Part shown: positions 1-8,848 of the stretch, piece after piece
Layout: each line of letters begins with the position of its first letter
How positions within the stretch are numbered: position 1 is the stretch's first letter
NCBI RefSeq assembly: GCF_018531195.1
Contig: NZ_JAHDYS010000016.1
Coordinates: forward strand, 28,472-92,471
Direction: 5' to 3'
DNA length: 64,000 nucleotides
From: Pelotalea chapellei
GTDB taxonomy: Bacteria > Desulfobacterota > Desulfuromonadia > Geobacterales > Pseudopelobacteraceae
The notes under the pieces: generated by a model
Databases searched by the model: none
What the model saw: the letters and a program-made list of their open reading frames with translations, nothing else
Told to the model about the DNA's origin: nothing
Program-made: the position numbers and the translations under genes

Positions 1-192
1 TGATATTTTACGCACAGTGAATGTCTCGCTGATGCCACCGTTCTTGCGGGCGATAACCACTCCCTGATAAGCCTGGATACGTTGCTTGTCGCCCTCAACG
101 ATCTTTACCTGCACTTTGACGGTGTCCCCAACCCTGAAAACAGGGATGTTCTTCTTCATTTGCTCCAAATTGAGAAAACTGATGGTATTCAT
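1..192 (-). CDS. rplS: 50S ribosomal protein L19 (bL19), 3' end cut by window edge
   Basis: The first 64 residues read [19 protein letters not shown]..., the usual N-terminus of bL19, with the conserved V-G-D-T-V-K-V and Y-Q-G-V-V-I-A-R segments. L19 sits at the 30S-50S interface. The ATG at 192-190 has a strong GGAGGAG ribosome binding site a few bases upstream. About half the protein lies beyond position 1. It is the last visible gene of the trmD-type operon, 44 bases after the SPOUT methyltransferase, the usual arrangement. Confidence 0.97.
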   Translation of the reverse strand, partial: MNTISFLNLEQMKKNIPVFRVGDTVKVQVKIVEGDKQRIQAYQGVVIARKNGGISETFTVRKIS

Positions 193-236
193 GGTTACTC
201 CTCCTCTATGTCTCTCTTGATTGTGATTGTACGAAC

Positions 237-809
237 TTACCGCGTTCCTTTCAACCGGTCGAGCATGATTGCAGCTGCCGACCGTACCGAAAGGTGATTG
301 TAGGAACCGGTTCCCTGGATTGGTTCAAGAATATGTCCGGCAGCTGTAAAACATTCTCCGGTCAGGCCCCAGCCGGTTCCCAGAAGCAACATGAACGGTT
401 GTTCCGGATCAGTTAGTGAATGACGAAGCTCATTGAAGCCAATGCTTCCAGGATGCTTTGCGGCGCCGGTGATTACCGTTTTAACTTCTTTTGAAAAAAA
501 ACTTTGAAATTCAGCTTTCGCAGTTTTGAGCGTATCGCAGACTTTGATAATTGAAAGTGCTTCCTTGCGGTCGGTGTTATAGGTAGCGCCCCACCCATCC
601 TGCCAGTGGCCGGCTATCTTCTCTGCCAATATGCGTTGATCAACCGAAGGAGTTACTATGTAAAAACGATCCAGACCGAATGTTCGGGAAGCCCGAGCAA
701 TGTCATGCAGATCAAGATTAGTCAGGGCCGTGGTAACAACTTCGCGATGTTTGTTGTAAACCGGATAGTGCAGTAATGCAATGGACAGGTTACAAGGAAA
801 TTGTGACAT
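237..809 (-). CDS. SPOUT-type RNA methyltransferase (PF09936-like)
   Basis: A 190-residue protein between trmD and rplS. It starts with a hydrophobic strand ([13 protein letters not shown]) and has a glycine-rich stretch near residues 143-150 ([12 protein letters not shown]) of the kind that forms the S-adenosylmethionine knot in SPOUT methyltransferases. A late [10 protein letters not shown] motif near residues 170-180 fits the knot's last helix. The family (Methyltrn_RNA_4) commonly sits between trmD and rplS in Deltaproteobacteria and Thermotogae. Its substrate is RNA by inference and the target base is not known from sequence. The start codon touches the trmD stop, so the two are probably translationally coupled. 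Confidence 0.85.
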   Translation of the reverse strand: MSQFPCNLSIALLHYPVYNKHREVVTTALTNLDLHDIARASRTFGLDRFYIVTPSVDQRILAEKIAGHWQDGWGATYNTDRKEALSIIKVCDTLKTAKAEFQSFFSKEVKTVITGAAKHPGSIGFNELRHSLTDPEQPFMLLLGTGWGLTGECFTAAGHILEPIQGTGSYNHLSVRSAAAIMLDRLKGTR

Positions 810-1537
810 TATACGAGATCCAATTCTGCCAGAAATTTTCGGTCCTCGCGTGTCAATTCAATTCCATCAAGCAGGTCTGGTCGAAGTATTCGCGTCGTGC
901 GCAATGATTCGCGTCGTCGCCACTTTCGGATATTCTCGTGATTCCCCGAGATCAAGACATCCGGTACTTTAAGACCTTTGAACTCAGTAGGCCTGGTGTA
1001 ATGTGGGTATTCGAGTAATCCATCGCAAAACGAGTCAGTTTCAGCGGATTCCCCACTGCCGAGCACTCCAGGTAAAAGTCGGGTGACTGCATCAACGATA
1101 GTCATGGCTGCTATTTCACCGCCTGAAAGTACAAAATCTCCAAGAGAGATATCGTCCTCTACATACAACTCTCGAATACGTTCGTCTATTCCCTCATAGC
1201 GCCCGCAGATAATGATCATTCCAGGAAGTGAGGCTAGTTCCGACGCAACTGCATGAGTAAGCCGTCTTCCTCTTGGTGAGGTGATGATGATCTTTGAGGA
1301 CGGGTGTTGTGACTTGACAGACTCGATGCAACCGGCCAGAGGTTCTACTTTCATTACCATTCCAGCTCCGCCACCGTAGGGGGCGTCATCTGCAGTCTGA
1401 TGTTTATCAGTCGCAAAATTACGAATATTGTGCAACGAAATGTCAATGAGCTGTTTGTCTTTTGCCCGCCTGATAATGCTTTCGTCGAAGGGCCCGCTGA
1501 ACATGGCAGGAAAAAGGGTAAGTATGTCAAACTTCAT
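809..1537 (-). CDS. trmD: tRNA (guanine-37-N1)-methyltransferase
   Basis: 242 residues, the normal TrmD length. It methylates G37 next to the anticodon of tRNAs reading CNN codons and prevents +1 frameshifting. Visible family motifs are [10 protein letters not shown] at the N-terminus, [14 protein letters not shown] near residue 50, [20 protein letters not shown] near 113-122 and [11 protein letters not shown] near 132-142, which contributes to the deep knot binding S-adenosylmethionine. It overlaps the rimM stop by 4 bases and abuts the SPOUT gene, so it lies inside the ribosomal operon. Confidence 0.98.
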   Translation of the reverse strand: MKFDILTLFPAMFSGPFDESIIRRAKDKQLIDISLHNIRNFATDKHQTADDAPYGGGAGMVMKVEPLAGCIESVKSQHPSSKIIITSPRGRRLTHAVASELASLPGMIIICGRYEGIDERIRELYVEDDISLGDFVLSGGEIAAMTIVDAVTRLLPGVLGSGESAETDSFCDGLLEYPHYTRPTEFKGLKVPDVLISGNHENIRKWRRRESLRTTRILRPDLLDGIELTREDRKFLAELDLV

Positions 1538-2055
1538 AGATCCAGAAGACCTTCCAACGGGGTCACCACAACGCGACCGTTTTCAAGGTCGACACTCGTA
1601 ATGACATCTGCGATGGCAGGAATCAGGTACTCCCTTTCGCCCCTGCGAACTACATAGATATCGCTACTGCCAGTTTCAAAAATATCAAAAATAGTACCGA
1701 GTTCAACATCATCGACCGTAAAGACAGAAAGGCCAATCAGGTCACACCAGTAATATTCATCCTCATCGGTTTGGGGTAGCTGGCTACGAAACAGGCAAAG
1801 CTCACTTCCTACCAGAGGCAGGGCCTGGTTGATGTCATCCACGCCCTTTAGCCCAATCACGGGCTTGCCTCCATGCGGAGCAATACTTTTGAGGTCAAAC
1901 TCCTGAAGGGTACCCTGTGCAAATTTCAGGGTAATAGTTCTGGCAGCTTTAAGACTGTCAAAATTGCCGGAATATGAGTTGAGTTTGAGCAATCCTTTGA
2001 TTCCGTGGGTACCGATGAGCTTCCCCACGGGAATTAAAGCGTTCTGAATGGGCAT
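1534..2055 (-). CDS. rimM: 16S rRNA processing protein RimM
   Basis: 173 residues with the RimM N-terminal domain ([18 protein letters not shown]) and a C-terminal PRC-barrel ([36 protein letters not shown]). RimM assists maturation of the 30S head and binds S19. It lies between khpA, whose stop it touches, and trmD, which it overlaps by 4 bases, the standard rpsP-khpA-rimM-trmD order. Confidence 0.97.
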   Translation of the reverse strand: MPIQNALIPVGKLIGTHGIKGLLKLNSYSGNFDSLKAARTITLKFAQGTLQEFDLKSIAPHGGKPVIGLKGVDDINQALPLVGSELCLFRSQLPQTDEDEYYWCDLIGLSVFTVDDVELGTIFDIFETGSSDIYVVRRGEREYLIPAIADVITSVDLENGRVVVTPLEGLLDL

Positions 2056-2285
2056 TATTCTACGATCTTGAGGATAGCTTTCCGGTTATCCTTGGTAGAA
2101 ACTGCATTGAGGATGGTGCGAATTGCCTTGGCAGTCCGTCCTTCCTTGCCGATAATTCGCCCCATATCCTCTTTCGCGACTGTCAGTTTAATGACAAGCG
2201 TATCTTCTTCCATTTCTTCTGCAGCCTGGACCTGTGAGGGGTCGTCGACGAGTGACTTGGCGATGGTTTCTACAAGTGCTTTCAT
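2055..2285 (-). CDS. khpA: KH-domain RNA-binding protein KhpA
   Basis: 76 residues forming a single type-II KH fold. The GxxG loop is seen in GRIIGKEGRTAKAIRTIL near residues 42-59. KhpA proteins bind RNA, in some bacteria as a heterodimer with KhpB (Jag). Its position between rpsP and rimM is the conserved one. The ATG has a pyrimidine-poor upstream stretch with AGAGG about 5 bases away. Confidence 0.95.
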   Translation of the reverse strand: MKALVETIAKSLVDDPSQVQAAEEMEEDTLVIKLTVAKEDMGRIIGKEGRTAKAIRTILNAVSTKDNRKAILKIVE

Positions 2286-2353
2286 GTCGTACCTCTGCTG
2301 ATATAAAATATCCGGCAGGCCGGAGGTGGATGAAGAAGTGTACGCTCTGCAGT

Positions 2354-2611
2354 CTAGGCAGCTGCCTTGTCGAGAATGCCGGCTTTTTTGAGAAGCTGAC
2401 GAACCGTATCGGTCGGCTGAGCCCCCTTGCCGAGCCAGGCGCGGATTTTTTCTTCGTTCAGTTTGAATACTGCAGGGTTTTTGGTGGGATCATACGTACC
2501 CATGTTTTCAATGAAACGTCCATCCCTGCGGCTGCGCTCGTCGGCTACTACCACTTGGTAGAAGGGTCTTTTTTTTGCGCCTGCGCGAGCAAGCCTGATT
2601 TTTGTTGCCAT
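2354..2611 (-). CDS. rpsP: 30S ribosomal protein S16 (bS16)
   Basis: 85 residues starting [42 protein letters not shown], an almost canonical S16 N-terminus. S16 is a primary 16S rRNA-binding protein of the 30S body. GGAGG precedes the ATG. It is separated from ffh by 54 bases and from khpA by 68, in one operon. Confidence 0.98.
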   Translation of the reverse strand: MATKIRLARAGAKKRPFYQVVVADERSRRDGRFIENMGTYDPTKNPAVFKLNEEKIRAWLGKGAQPTDTVRQLLKKAGILDKAAA

Positions 2612-2665
2612 GGTGTTTCCTCCTGATTATTTCTGTTTTGCGAATGATTTTACGGTCAAACTGGG

Positions 2666-4024
2666 TTATCCAAACGGCATCCCTTTTCCTAATCCCCCCA
2701 TACCTTTGAGAAGACCCTTGGGGCCGAGTTTTTGAAGTTGTTTGACAACTTTCTGTGCTTCTGAAAAGCGCTTTAGAAGCTGATTGATTTCCTGTACCGA
2801 TGTGCCGCTACCCTTGGCTATGCGCAATCGACGACTGCCATTGATGATGCTGTGATTTGCCCGTTCACCCGGAGTCATCGAACGAATGATAGCTTCAATG
2901 CGCTTGATTTCATTTTCGCTCGGCTGGGCACCCTTCATCTGCTTCATCATCTTGCCCATGCCTGGAATCATTCCCATTATTGATTCCAGTGAACCCATCT
3001 TCTTGATCTGTTGGAGCTGAGCAAGAAAATCTTCAAGGTCAAACTGGTTTTTCTTCAGCTTCTGCTGTAGGCGGGCGGCTTCTTTTTCGTCAAATACTGA
3101 CTGTGCTTTTTCAACAAGAGTAAGCACATCACCCATGCCCAGGATTCTTGAGACAAGGCGATCGGCATGGAAAACTTCCAGTGCATCCAGTTTTTCACCC
3201 AGACCGACAAACTTGATCGGTTTTCCGGTAACCGCCTTAATGGAAAGGGCTGCGCCACCTTTGGCATCACCGTCTAATTTAGTGAGAACGACTCCAGTGA
3301 TCGCAAGCTTGTCATTGAAGCCGCTGGCAACATTCACCGCTTCCTGCCCGGTCATGGCGTCCGCAACGAACAAAATCTCCAGCGGCTGGACAACGGTATT
3401 GATTTCAGCCAACTCGTTCATCAGATAATCGTCGATCTGGTGACGACCGGCTGTGTCGAGAATAACTGTATCGTAGCCATTCAACTCTGCAAATTTCATG
3501 GCAGCAGTGCAGATATCAACCGGTTTCTGGTCAGCGGAGGAATTGAATACCTCCAGGCCCAGCTGACGTCCGACGGTTTTGAGCTGTTCAATTGCAGCAG
3601 GTCTGTAAACGTCGGCAGGCACAAGCAAGGGACGGCGTTTCAGGCCTTTGAGATGTCTGCCCAGCTTGCCGCAAGTTGTTGTCTTTCCAGCGCCCTGCAG
3701 GCCGACCATCATGATTGCAACTGGAGGTTTTGCGGCCAGATCAAGACTGTTGTCCTCATGGCCCCCCATGACGGCTACCAGCTCGTCATGTACGATTCTA
3801 ACTACTTGCTGACCGGGGGAGAGGCTTTGCAGGACTTCAGAACCGACAGCCTTGCCGCGTACATTTTCTACAAAATCTTTTACAACCTTGAAATTAACGT
3901 CAGCCTCAAGGAGCGCCAAGCGAACTTCCCTTAACGCTTCCTTTATGTTGTCTTCTGTCATGACTCCCTGGCCGCGGAGCTTTTTGAAGACGGATTCCAG
4001 TTTTTCGGAAAGGCTGTCAAACAT
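2666..4024 (-). CDS. ffh: Signal recognition particle GTPase Ffh
   Basis: 452 residues. An N-terminal four-helix bundle is followed by the G domain with GLQGAGKTTTCGKL (P-loop, about residues 108-121), DTAGRH (G3, about 190) and TKLDGDAKGG (G4, about 248). The C-terminal Met-rich M domain (GMIPGMGKMMKQMKG) binds 4.5S RNA and signal peptides. Ffh delivers ribosomes making membrane proteins to FtsY. It is the first gene of the operon, with a promoter at 4069-4098. Confidence 0.98.
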   Translation of the reverse strand: MFDSLSEKLESVFKKLRGQGVMTEDNIKEALREVRLALLEADVNFKVVKDFVENVRGKAVGSEVLQSLSPGQQVVRIVHDELVAVMGGHEDNSLDLAAKPPVAIMMVGLQGAGKTTTCGKLGRHLKGLKRRPLLVPADVYRPAAIEQLKTVGRQLGLEVFNSSADQKPVDICTAAMKFAELNGYDTVILDTAGRHQIDDYLMNELAEINTVVQPLEILFVADAMTGQEAVNVASGFNDKLAITGVVLTKLDGDAKGGAALSIKAVTGKPIKFVGLGEKLDALEVFHADRLVSRILGMGDVLTLVEKAQSVFDEKEAARLQQKLKKNQFDLEDFLAQLQQIKKMGSLESIMGMIPGMGKMMKQMKGAQPSENEIKRIEAIIRSMTPGERANHSIINGSRRLRIAKGSGTSVQEINQLLKRFSEAQKVVKQLQKLGPKGLLKGMGGLGKGMPFG

Positions 4025-4068
4025 CGTGAGTCACATATCTCAAGGGTGAAATAATAATAAAGGGGATC

Positions 4069-4098
4069 ACTATAGAGGTCGGGGCTTTAAAATGTCAA
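4069..4098 (-). promoter_or_regulatory. Sigma-70-type promoter for the ffh operon
   Basis: Read on the minus strand, TTGACA (4098-4093) and TATAGT (4074-4069) are separated by 18 bases, about 45 bases upstream of the ffh start. The perfect -35 and good -10 make this the likely promoter of the ffh-rpsP-trmD-rplS operon. Confidence 0.65.
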
Positions 4099-4112
4099 GA
4101 AATATTTGTTTT

Positions 4113-4691
4113 CTAGAGTTTTATCACCTGCCGTGCATTGAGCAGGCTATCGGCAGTTGTCAGCATATTGGTTGTGCCGCCGACACGTGCTTTTTCTTTG
4201 AGGTTGAAAAAATCGAGACACAGGCCGCAGGAAAAGATTTCTACTCCCATACCCTGCAACTTTTCCAGAGCTTCGAAGACATCGGATCCTTCTATTGAGA
4301 GGAAGACACCGGTGTTCATGAAGAATATTCTCTGAGGGGACGTTTCGGTTTCAAGAAGCGTGTGAATGAAGTTCTTCATCAGCAAGCGCCCCAATTCTTC
4401 AGGACCATCTCCCAGGCGGTCGGATGTGATCAGCAGCACCTGGTCTCCATTGCTGGCAGATACTTCGCGCGATTGTGTCGCTTCATTATTTCCTTTGATG
4501 ATGACGGCCCAACCAGTCCCTTCTCGTTCTTCGATCACTTCCATGCCCCGATTGCGGGCAAAGCGGGCGACATTCTCCCGGGGGGCGCCATCATCCAGGA
4601 GCACACGTAGTTCATTTTGTTCCTGTAAAGCTTTTTTTACGCTGATAACCGGCGCAGGGCAGGCCATTTCTCTGCAGTCGATAATATTCAT
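4113..4691 (-). CDS. yedF: Selenium-linked sulfurtransferase-like protein YedF
   Basis: 192 residues in two parts. Residues 1-70 are a TusA/SirA-like domain with the C-P-A-P motif (Cys9 in MACPAPVISVKKAL), the cysteine that carries persulfide sulfur, or possibly selenium. Residues 95-192 are a DsrE-like domain containing DRLGDGPEELGRLLMKNF and a CGLCLDFF segment. This two-domain form matches the 'selenium metabolism protein YedF' family, which tracks with selenium use across genomes. It lies one base from the DUF3343 gene, and a selenocysteine tRNA occurs at 18.9 kb. The exact reaction is not established. Confidence 0.88.
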   Translation of the reverse strand: MNIIDCREMACPAPVISVKKALQEQNELRVLLDDGAPRENVARFARNRGMEVIEEREGTGWAVIIKGNNEATQSREVSASNGDQVLLITSDRLGDGPEELGRLLMKNFIHTLLETETSPQRIFFMNTGVFLSIEGSDVFEALEKLQGMGVEIFSCGLCLDFFNLKEKARVGGTTNMLTTADSLLNARQVIKL

Positions 4692-4692
4692 G

Positions 4693-5007
4693 TCACAATT
4701 CCTTTTTATCTTTGCCTTTAGATGTTGGCCATGTTGTTACGTAGTGACCCGCTTCAAGCCTGGTGATGAATTCAGGCAGAATATGTTCACGCTCCATGGC
4801 TTCCAAAACATTGACTCGATCCTCTTCAGTAAAGCGGATGGCCAGTCCGCAGTCGGTTAGCAGCTGTCGCGGAGCAGGTATAAGCAGGACCGGTAGCCCC
4901 AATGATTTAAGAATGCTTTCCGCTTTCATGACCCTGTGCGTGGAATTGAACACCGCCAGCAGGTTACCTTCCCGTACCATCAGACGATTCTCCATTGTGT
5001 TTTCCAA
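4693..5007 (-). CDS. DUF3343 putative Se/S carrier-like protein
   Basis: 104 residues resembling DUF3343 (PF11823). The pattern NLLAVFNSTHRVMKAESILKSLGLPVLLIPAPRQLLTDCGLAIRF contains the family's conserved cysteine (TDCGLAI, about residue 53). The protein is proposed to handle sulfur or selenium together with YedF. It is one base upstream of yedF and certainly co-transcribed. An alternative start, Met5, is equally possible. Confidence 0.8.
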   Translation of the reverse strand: MENTMENRLMVREGNLLAVFNSTHRVMKAESILKSLGLPVLLIPAPRQLLTDCGLAIRFTEEDRVNVLEAMEREHILPEFITRLEAGHYVTTWPTSKGKDKKEL

Positions 5008-5080
5008 AGCCTGTTTTCGGCGATGATGTGAATTGACAAACAGCCTACCAGCTCATACTATGCCCGAAAGGAGAGGCTCC

Positions 5081-5350
5081 ATGCAAGCATCAATACCGCT
5101 GATAGCCGGACTTGTCATTCTGGCGTTTGTCGTCAGCCTGCCATGCGGTTACCTTCGGGAAAATTTTAAAAAATACTCTTTCATGTGGTTTCTGCTGATT
5201 CATTTGCCGATCCCATTTATAATACTCCTGCGTATTAAGGCAGGACTAGACTGGCATGTTATTCCACTGACACTTGGTGGATCAGTGGCAGGTCAGGTTA
5301 TGGGCGGTATTCTCAATCGCCGAAGGAAGCGAAATGGCAAAGCGGGCTAA
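5081..5350 (+). CDS. Small integral membrane protein, function unknown
   Basis: From the ATG at 5081, which has AGGAG about 6 bases upstream, the protein is 89 residues. Three hydrophobic segments are visible, about residues 5-23, 32-50 and 56-73, and the tail is basic (NRRRKRNGKAG). An in-frame ATG at 5033 would add 16 polar residues but lacks a good ribosome binding site. I do not recognise the family. It is divergent from the DUF3343 gene and overlaps the next gene by 17 bases, so it is probably co-transcribed with it. Confidence 0.7.
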   Translation: MQASIPLIAGLVILAFVVSLPCGYLRENFKKYSFMWFLLIHLPIPFIILLRIKAGLDWHVIPLTLGGSVAGQVMGGILNRRRKRNGKAG

Positions 5351-5813
5351 AATGCGCTTTCCCGCACCACTTGCGGAAATTCTACAGGATGGTTTGAAGG
5401 GGCTGGGAATTTCAGAACGGTTGCGTGAAGCAGTCATTTGGAATATCTGGTCTGATGTAGTCGGACCGGCGGTGGCATCACGAGCGCAGCCTTTGCGAAT
5501 CATCAACGGTATTTTGACGGTGGCGGTATCAAGCGGGCCCTGGATGCAGGAGTTGACCTTCCTTAAGGGAATGATGAAGCAGAAGCTGAATGACCGTCTG
5601 GGTGGTGAGGTTGTCAGGGATATTCAACTCAGGTCAGGCCAGGTGCCAAAGCCTGCTGTTTTTGTCGAAGAAGTGCCTGTCCCGAAAAAACCGCTTACTG
5701 TAGAACAATTGGTGCGGATTGAAAGTGAATCCGCAGCCATTACCGATGAAGAAACACGTACGGCTTTTGCTGAATTGATGAAGGCCAGCCTGGCAGTGCG
5801 GGAAAAAGCTTGA
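5334..5813 (+). CDS. DUF721 (DciA-like) family protein
   Basis: 159 residues from MAKRAKMRFP. The start at 5334 has AAGGAAG just upstream; an in-frame ATG at 5274 would run deep into the previous gene. The segment LREAVIWNIWSDVVGPAVASRAQPLRIINGILTVAVSSGPWMQELTFLKGMMKQKLN is the DUF721 core. DciA relatives in this family help load the replicative helicase DnaB, but that role is not shown for this branch. The C-terminal third is acidic and probably flexible. Confidence 0.8.
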   Translation: MAKRAKMRFPAPLAEILQDGLKGLGISERLREAVIWNIWSDVVGPAVASRAQPLRIINGILTVAVSSGPWMQELTFLKGMMKQKLNDRLGGEVVRDIQLRSGQVPKPAVFVEEVPVPKKPLTVEQLVRIESESAAITDEETRTAFAELMKASLAVREKA

Positions 5814-5876
5814 AAAGCCACGAGTTACCCTCACTGAAGCACAACATAAGAAGAAAGGAATTCTACGGCAGAGTCC

Positions 5877-6236
5877 ATGCGAAACAGCAGGAACAGACGC
5901 CCTGATATCTCTGTAATGAGTGATAACGCTATTCAAAACGATGCCGGTTGGGACTCACTCTGCAACCAGTGTGGTCGCTGCTGCTTTGAAAAGCTGGAAG
6001 ACAGTCGCGGCAGGATCATCTACCTTGAAACCGCCTGCAGGTACTTGGATGTGGTTACCCGCCGATGCAAGATTTTCGAGCGTCGTTTTCAGATCAATCC
6101 CCACTGTGTAAAGCTAACGGCTGAACTGGTCCCCCAGCTTAGCTGGCTTCCATCTGAATGTGGCTATCGCCCTACGCCACCAAAATTTACCCGCAAAAGT
6201 AGTGAGGGGCGAAAAAAACGGACCAGGGGTCGCTGA
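5877..6236 (+). CDS. Small Cys-cluster protein of the YkgJ/YcgN type
   Basis: 119 residues with C-N-Q-C-G-R-C-C near residues 29-36, two further cysteines (ETACRYLD, RRCKIFERR) and CGYRP near 95. This is the spaced cysteine pattern of the YkgJ/UPF0260 families, thought to bind zinc or an iron-sulfur cluster. The C-terminus is strongly basic. Its role is unknown. The start is uncertain: Met14 (5916) is an alternative and neither has a strong ribosome binding site. A terminator follows at 6290. Confidence 0.75.
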   Translation: MRNSRNRRPDISVMSDNAIQNDAGWDSLCNQCGRCCFEKLEDSRGRIIYLETACRYLDVVTRRCKIFERRFQINPHCVKLTAELVPQLSWLPSECGYRPTPPKFTRKSSEGRKKRTRGR

Positions 6237-6289
6237 TAAGTACAAATTTTTCAGTTTCCGTTATTTAAAAATTAATCTTTCAGGCACGA

Positions 6290-6331
6290 AAAAGCCCCGA
6301 TCAATCGTTATGCAGATTAATCGGGGCTTTT
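6290..6331. terminator. Bidirectional intrinsic terminator
   Basis: An almost perfect hairpin with arms AAAAGCCCCGAT and ATCGGGGCTTTT, flanked by A and T runs on both sides. It lies between two convergent genes, the Cys-cluster gene and ettA, and can stop both. Confidence 0.9.
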
Positions 6332-6350
6332 GGTTGTGACCGCTCTTGGC

Positions 6351-8030
6351 TCAGGCCCTGGTCAGCTGGCGGTATTTGATGCGATGCGGTTGTTCTGCTG
6401 CCGCTCCCAGGCGCCGTTTCCTGTCTTCCTCGTACTCGGAATAGTTGCCATCGAAATAGACGACATTCGAATCACCTTCAAAGGCCAGAATATGGGTGGC
6501 GATGCGGTCCAGGAACCAACGGTCATGGCTGATGACCACGGCACAGCCGGCGAAATTTTCCAGCGCCTCTTCCAGTGCCCGCATGGTGTTCACATCCAGG
6601 TCATTGGTCGGCTCATCCAGCAGCAGTACATTTGCCCCTTCTTTCAGCATGCAGGCCAGGTGGACCCGGTTGCGCTCCCCGCCCGAAAGCATGGTGACTT
6701 TTTTCTGTTGATCAGAGCCGGAGAAATTGAAGCGCGAGACATAGGCTCGGGAGTTGACCGAAACCTTGCCGAGTTGGAGGGTTTCATCTCCACCGGAGAT
6801 GGCCTGCCAGATGGTTTGATCCTGATTGAGGTTGTCCCGTGACTGGTCCATGTAGCCCAGCTTAACGGTATCCCCGATGCGGATGCTGCCGGTATCGCAC
6901 TTTTCCTGGCCGGTGATCAGCCGAAAAAGGGTAGTCTTGCCTGCGCCGTTGGCCCCGATCACGCCGACGATGCCGCCGGGAGGCAGGTTGAAGGTCAGAT
7001 GCTCATACAGCAATCTGTCACCATAGGCTTTGGCGACGTCGTTAAATTCCACAACAATGCCGCCGAGACGGGGTCCAGGCGGAATATAGATTTCCAGCTC
7101 CTTGGCGTGTTTCTCGCTTTCCTGTGAGAGCAATTCTTCGTAGGAGCTGATGCGGGCTTTACCCTTGGCATGGCGCCCTTTGGGTGACATTCTGATCCAC
7201 TCCAACTCGCGCTGCAGGGTTTTCTGTCGTTCGCTGGCAGTTTTTTCCTCTACCGCCAGCCTGTTTTGCTTCTGCTCCAGCCAGGAGGAATAATTTCCTT
7301 TCCAGGGAATTCCTTCGCCACGGTCAAGCTCCAGAATCCATCCTGCCACATTGTCCAGGAAATAACGGTCATGAGTCACGGCAATGACTGTTCCGGAATA
7401 GCTGTGCAGGTGATGTTCGAGCCAGGCAACCGTCTCGGCATCCAGATGGTTGGTCGGCTCATCCAGCAGCAGAATGTCAGGTTTTCTGAGCAGCAGGCGG
7501 CAGAGCGCAACACGGCGCTTTTCGCCGCCGGAAAGCACATTCACATCCGCATCTCCCGGTGGGCAGCGCAGAGCATCCATGGCCATTTCCAGACGACTGT
7601 CAAGATCCCACGCATCAAGATGATCGAGCTTTTCCTGGAGCTCTGCCTGGCGTTCGCACAGCTTTTCGAAGTCTGCATCAGGTTCGGAAAATTTATCAGT
7701 AATGGCATTGAACTCAGCCAGCAGATTGACGGTCTCCTGAACCCCTTCTTCCACTATCTGGCGTACGGTCTTCGTGCTGTCCAACTGCGGTTCCTGCTCC
7801 AGATATCCTACCGTATAGCCGGCTGAAAGCACTGCCTGGCCATTGAAGTCCTTGTCCACACCAGCCATGATTCTGAGCAGTGAACTTTTGCCGGATCCGT
7901 TCAGGCCGAGAACACCGATTTTGGCGCCATAGAAATAGGAGAGGGATATATCCTTGATGACAGGTTTTTTGTCGTAGAACTTGCTGACCCGCATCATGCT
8001 GTAGATAATTTTGTTTGGTTCAATCGCCAT
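6351..8030 (-). CDS. ettA: Energy-dependent translational throttle ATPase EttA (ABC-F)
   Basis: 559 residues from MAIEPNKIIYSMMRVSKFYDKK. The ATG at 8030 has GGAGG 8 bases upstream; the longer frame back to 8129 has no such signal. There are two ABC modules: Walker A GLNGSGKSS and signature LSGGEKRRVALCRLLL in the first half, then GANGAGKTT and LSGGERNRVHLACML in the second, both with LLDEPTNHLD or LLDEPTNDLD. EttA binds the ribosomal E site and gates entry into elongation according to ADP/ATP level. The arm between domains and the second linker (PKGRHAKGKARI) are present. Confidence 0.95.
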   Translation of the reverse strand: MAIEPNKIIYSMMRVSKFYDKKPVIKDISLSYFYGAKIGVLGLNGSGKSSLLRIMAGVDKDFNGQAVLSAGYTVGYLEQEPQLDSTKTVRQIVEEGVQETVNLLAEFNAITDKFSEPDADFEKLCERQAELQEKLDHLDAWDLDSRLEMAMDALRCPPGDADVNVLSGGEKRRVALCRLLLRKPDILLLDEPTNHLDAETVAWLEHHLHSYSGTVIAVTHDRYFLDNVAGWILELDRGEGIPWKGNYSSWLEQKQNRLAVEEKTASERQKTLQRELEWIRMSPKGRHAKGKARISSYEELLSQESEKHAKELEIYIPPGPRLGGIVVEFNDVAKAYGDRLLYEHLTFNLPPGGIVGVIGANGAGKTTLFRLITGQEKCDTGSIRIGDTVKLGYMDQSRDNLNQDQTIWQAISGGDETLQLGKVSVNSRAYVSRFNFSGSDQQKKVTMLSGGERNRVHLACMLKEGANVLLLDEPTNDLDVNTMRALEEALENFAGCAVVISHDRWFLDRIATHILAFEGDSNVVYFDGNYSEYEEDRKRRLGAAAEQPHRIKYRQLTRA

Positions 8031-8122
8031 TTTGCATCCTCCTGCTGTAAGTTGGAACTTGTTGTACACGCCGAATAATGCCCCTGTCAACCGCTTTGGG
8101 CGGGTGATTGTGTGCATAGAGC

Positions 8123-8150
8123 TTGACAAACAGGACTAAAATGGTATTTT
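8123..8150 (+). promoter_or_regulatory. Promoter for the ferritin-like gene
   Basis: TTGACA at 8123-8128 and TATTTT at 8145-8150, spaced by 16 bases, 41 bases before the start codon. Confidence 0.5.
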
Positions 8151-8190
8151 TAAAAAAATTAACTTAAGCCGGCCTAGAAAGGGGACCATC

Positions 8191-8682
8191 ATGAGTATCG
8201 ACGTGCAGGAAGCCATCAAACGATCCATTCAGACGGAAAAGAATGCCATGAACTTTTACCAGTCCGGTGCCGACCAGATGAAGGATCCCGAGGCCCGCAG
8301 GGTATTTGAAATTTTGGCCAGGGAAGAACGTGAACATGCCGGTCATTTCTACCGGATCTACCGGGGGGGCGATATCCCCTCGCTGGAAGCTTTTCTGGAC
8401 CTTCCGGCTGATAACGAGTCCAGTTGGATGTCATCACTGAACGCTCTGTCGGGCGATGATTTCAATGAGAAAAAAGCGCTGGAATTGGCCATGGACAAAG
8501 AACTGAGCCTGGAAAAAGCTCTGTTGGAGTCGGCTTCCAAAATGGGCGAAGGTGAGGTGCGCGAGGTATATGAACTGAATGCACGGGAGACACGTAATCA
8601 CTACCTGATGATTGAATCGGAGTATGCCCGTTTAATGACAATGGTGCATGAAACGGATATGAATATATTCGTGCGGGAATAG
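8191..8682 (+). CDS. Ferritin-like / rubrerythrin-domain protein
   Basis: 163 residues, all helical by composition. The di-iron signature is seen as E-K-N-A-M-N-F-Y (helix A), E-E-R-E-H (about residues 47-51), then E-K-A-L-L-E (about 109) and E-T-R-N-H-Y (about 131-136). No rubredoxin Cys4 domain is present, so this is the ferritin-like part alone. Relatives act in peroxide or iron handling in anaerobes. GGGG lies about 7 bases before the ATG. The gene is monocistronic, with a promoter and a terminator. Confidence 0.85.
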   Translation: MSIDVQEAIKRSIQTEKNAMNFYQSGADQMKDPEARRVFEILAREEREHAGHFYRIYRGGDIPSLEAFLDLPADNESSWMSSLNALSGDDFNEKKALELAMDKELSLEKALLESASKMGEGEVREVYELNARETRNHYLMIESEYARLMTMVHETDMNIFVRE

Positions 8683-8714
8683 CCCCTTACCGTATGAAGC
8701 TGCAAAGCCTAAAG

Positions 8715-8746
8715 GCCTGTCTTCTGCAAAAGAAGCAGGCTTTTTT
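8715..8746 (+). terminator. Terminator after the ferritin-like gene
   Basis: The hairpin GCCTG-CTTCTG / AGAAG-CAGGC is followed by a run of six T residues, 33 bases after the stop codon. Confidence 0.85.
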
Positions 8747-8848
8747 GTAGGCAAGTTATGGAAAAAACTCATTTTAACCCGATTCATAGCCCCTAATTAG
8801 TTGACATGTACCGCCGTTTCAAGCAAAGTGTTGACACCATAATTTTGT

